Source of the DNA: Pseudomonas sp.
Lineage (GTDB): Bacteria > Pseudomonadota > Gammaproteobacteria > Pseudomonadales > Pseudomonadaceae
Length of the DNA stretch: 32,263 nt
NCBI GenBank assembly: GCA_003488145.1
Contig: DNMQ01000365.1
Location: 1 to 32,263, forward strand
Reading direction: 5' to 3'
Shown: one piece after another, positions 31,928 through 32,263 of the stretch
How positions within the stretch are numbered: the stretch's first letter is position 1
Layout of the letters: the number at the start of each line of letters is the position of its first letter
Translations under genes and position numbers: made by a program
Notes under the pieces: model-generated
What the model saw: only the letters and a program-made list of their open reading frames with translations
What the model was told of the DNA's origin: nothing
Databases searched by the model: none

Positions 31928-32263
31928 TCAGATGAGCTGATTGAATTCGAGCACGTTGCCGTCCGGGTCGCGGATAAACAGCGCGATCCGCCGCGGGCCG
32001 ATGGGATGCGGTCCCTCGGTAATGACGATGCCGTGCGCCTCGAGCCAGTGCTGGAGCGCCGCGAGGTCATCGACGATAAACGCCGGATGGGTCATGCCGG
32101 GCCGCTTGACCGGCGCATCCAGCAGCACGTTGTGTGCGTCGGGCGCACGCGCACCGTTGAAGATCAGGTTGATGCGCACGCCGTCCGGACTGAGCATCTC
32201 GTTCGCCTCGAACAGCGGAAAGCTCGCGCTCTCGACGAAGCCCAGCGCCTGGTAGAAGGCCAT
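31928..32263 (-). CDS. VOC/glyoxalase-family protein (partial, cut at right edge)
   Basis: At least 111 residues of a vicinal-oxygen-chelate protein. FYQALGFVESASFPLFEANEML is the end of the first beta-alpha-beta unit and IALFIRDPDGNVLEFNQLI the conserved C-terminal end with the metal-ligand Glu (LEF). THPAFIVDDL provides a His. The window ends on ATG 32263, but family members normally have about 20 more N-terminal residues (a first strand and ligand His before the xxFYxxLGF segment), so this Met is probably internal and the real start is outside the window. Substrate unknown; next to a GST, a role with glutathione adducts is possible. Confidence 0.8.
   Translation of the reverse strand: MAFYQALGFVESASFPLFEANEMLSPDGVRINLIFNGARAPDAHNVLLDAPVKRPGMTHPAFIVDDLAALQHWLEAHGIVITEGPHPIGPRRIALFIRDPDGNVLEFNQLI

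Overview
The window looks like chromosomal DNA of a GC-rich gammaproteobacterium of the Pseudomonas / Stutzerimonas (P. stutzeri) type. That is an inference from high GC, G/C-ending third codon positions, Pseudomonas-like regulators and porins, and a sigma-54/AcoR-controlled acetoin locus. No rRNA, tRNA, CRISPR array, transposase or phage gene was seen. One stretch (about 23,990-26,510) is visibly more AT-rich and looks imported.

Layout. Positions 1-54 are the C-terminus of a probable outer-membrane protein. 317-1966: a RutR-like TetR regulator followed 6 bp later by a LysR regulator. 2022-3201: a secreted retropepsin-like (ATP-dependent zinc protease family) protein and a membrane-anchored DUF305 protein. 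3389-10650: an iron/siderophore uptake module with a candidate Fur box and promoter, an MFS carrier, a TonB-dependent receptor, two FecCD permeases, an ATPase and a periplasmic binding protein; the last four genes are 2 bp apart or overlapping. 10663-12671 (minus): an RlmI-like methyltransferase and a zinc-less MDR oxidoreductase. 12912-14432: a secreted SGNH/sialate-O-acetylesterase-like protein.

14447-23831 is the centrepiece, an acetoin/2,3-butanediol catabolic locus. acoR (minus) is divergent from an operon read from a textbook sigma-54 control region: repeated CGCTTTACA upstream elements, a perfect IHF consensus and a GG-N10-GC promoter. The operon encodes a Tat-signal gluconate-2-dehydrogenase-subunit-3-like protein, a GMC flavoprotein dehydrogenase, E1 alpha (acoA), 2,3-butanediol dehydrogenase, E1 beta (acoB), a free-standing lipoyl domain, a free-standing E2 catalytic domain with no subunit-binding domain, and a lipoate-protein-ligase-like enzyme. 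No E3, acoX or hydrolase-type acoC is present. The inferred pathway is 2,3-butanediol to acetoin to acetaldehyde plus acetyl-CoA, with lipoylation supplied in the operon.

23885-27778: a broken gene start (signal peptide split by a frameshift), then a low-GC quinohemoprotein alcohol dehydrogenase that lacks the usual vicinal Cys-Cys pair, palindromes, and an OprB-type porin. These would supply periplasmic alcohol oxidation and solute entry beside the aco locus. 27834-32263: an NTP/NDP-exchanger-like carrier (minus), an SDR with a hydrophobic N-terminus (minus) divergent from a LysR regulator, a glutathione S-transferase (minus) and a VOC/glyoxalase protein (minus) cut by the right edge.
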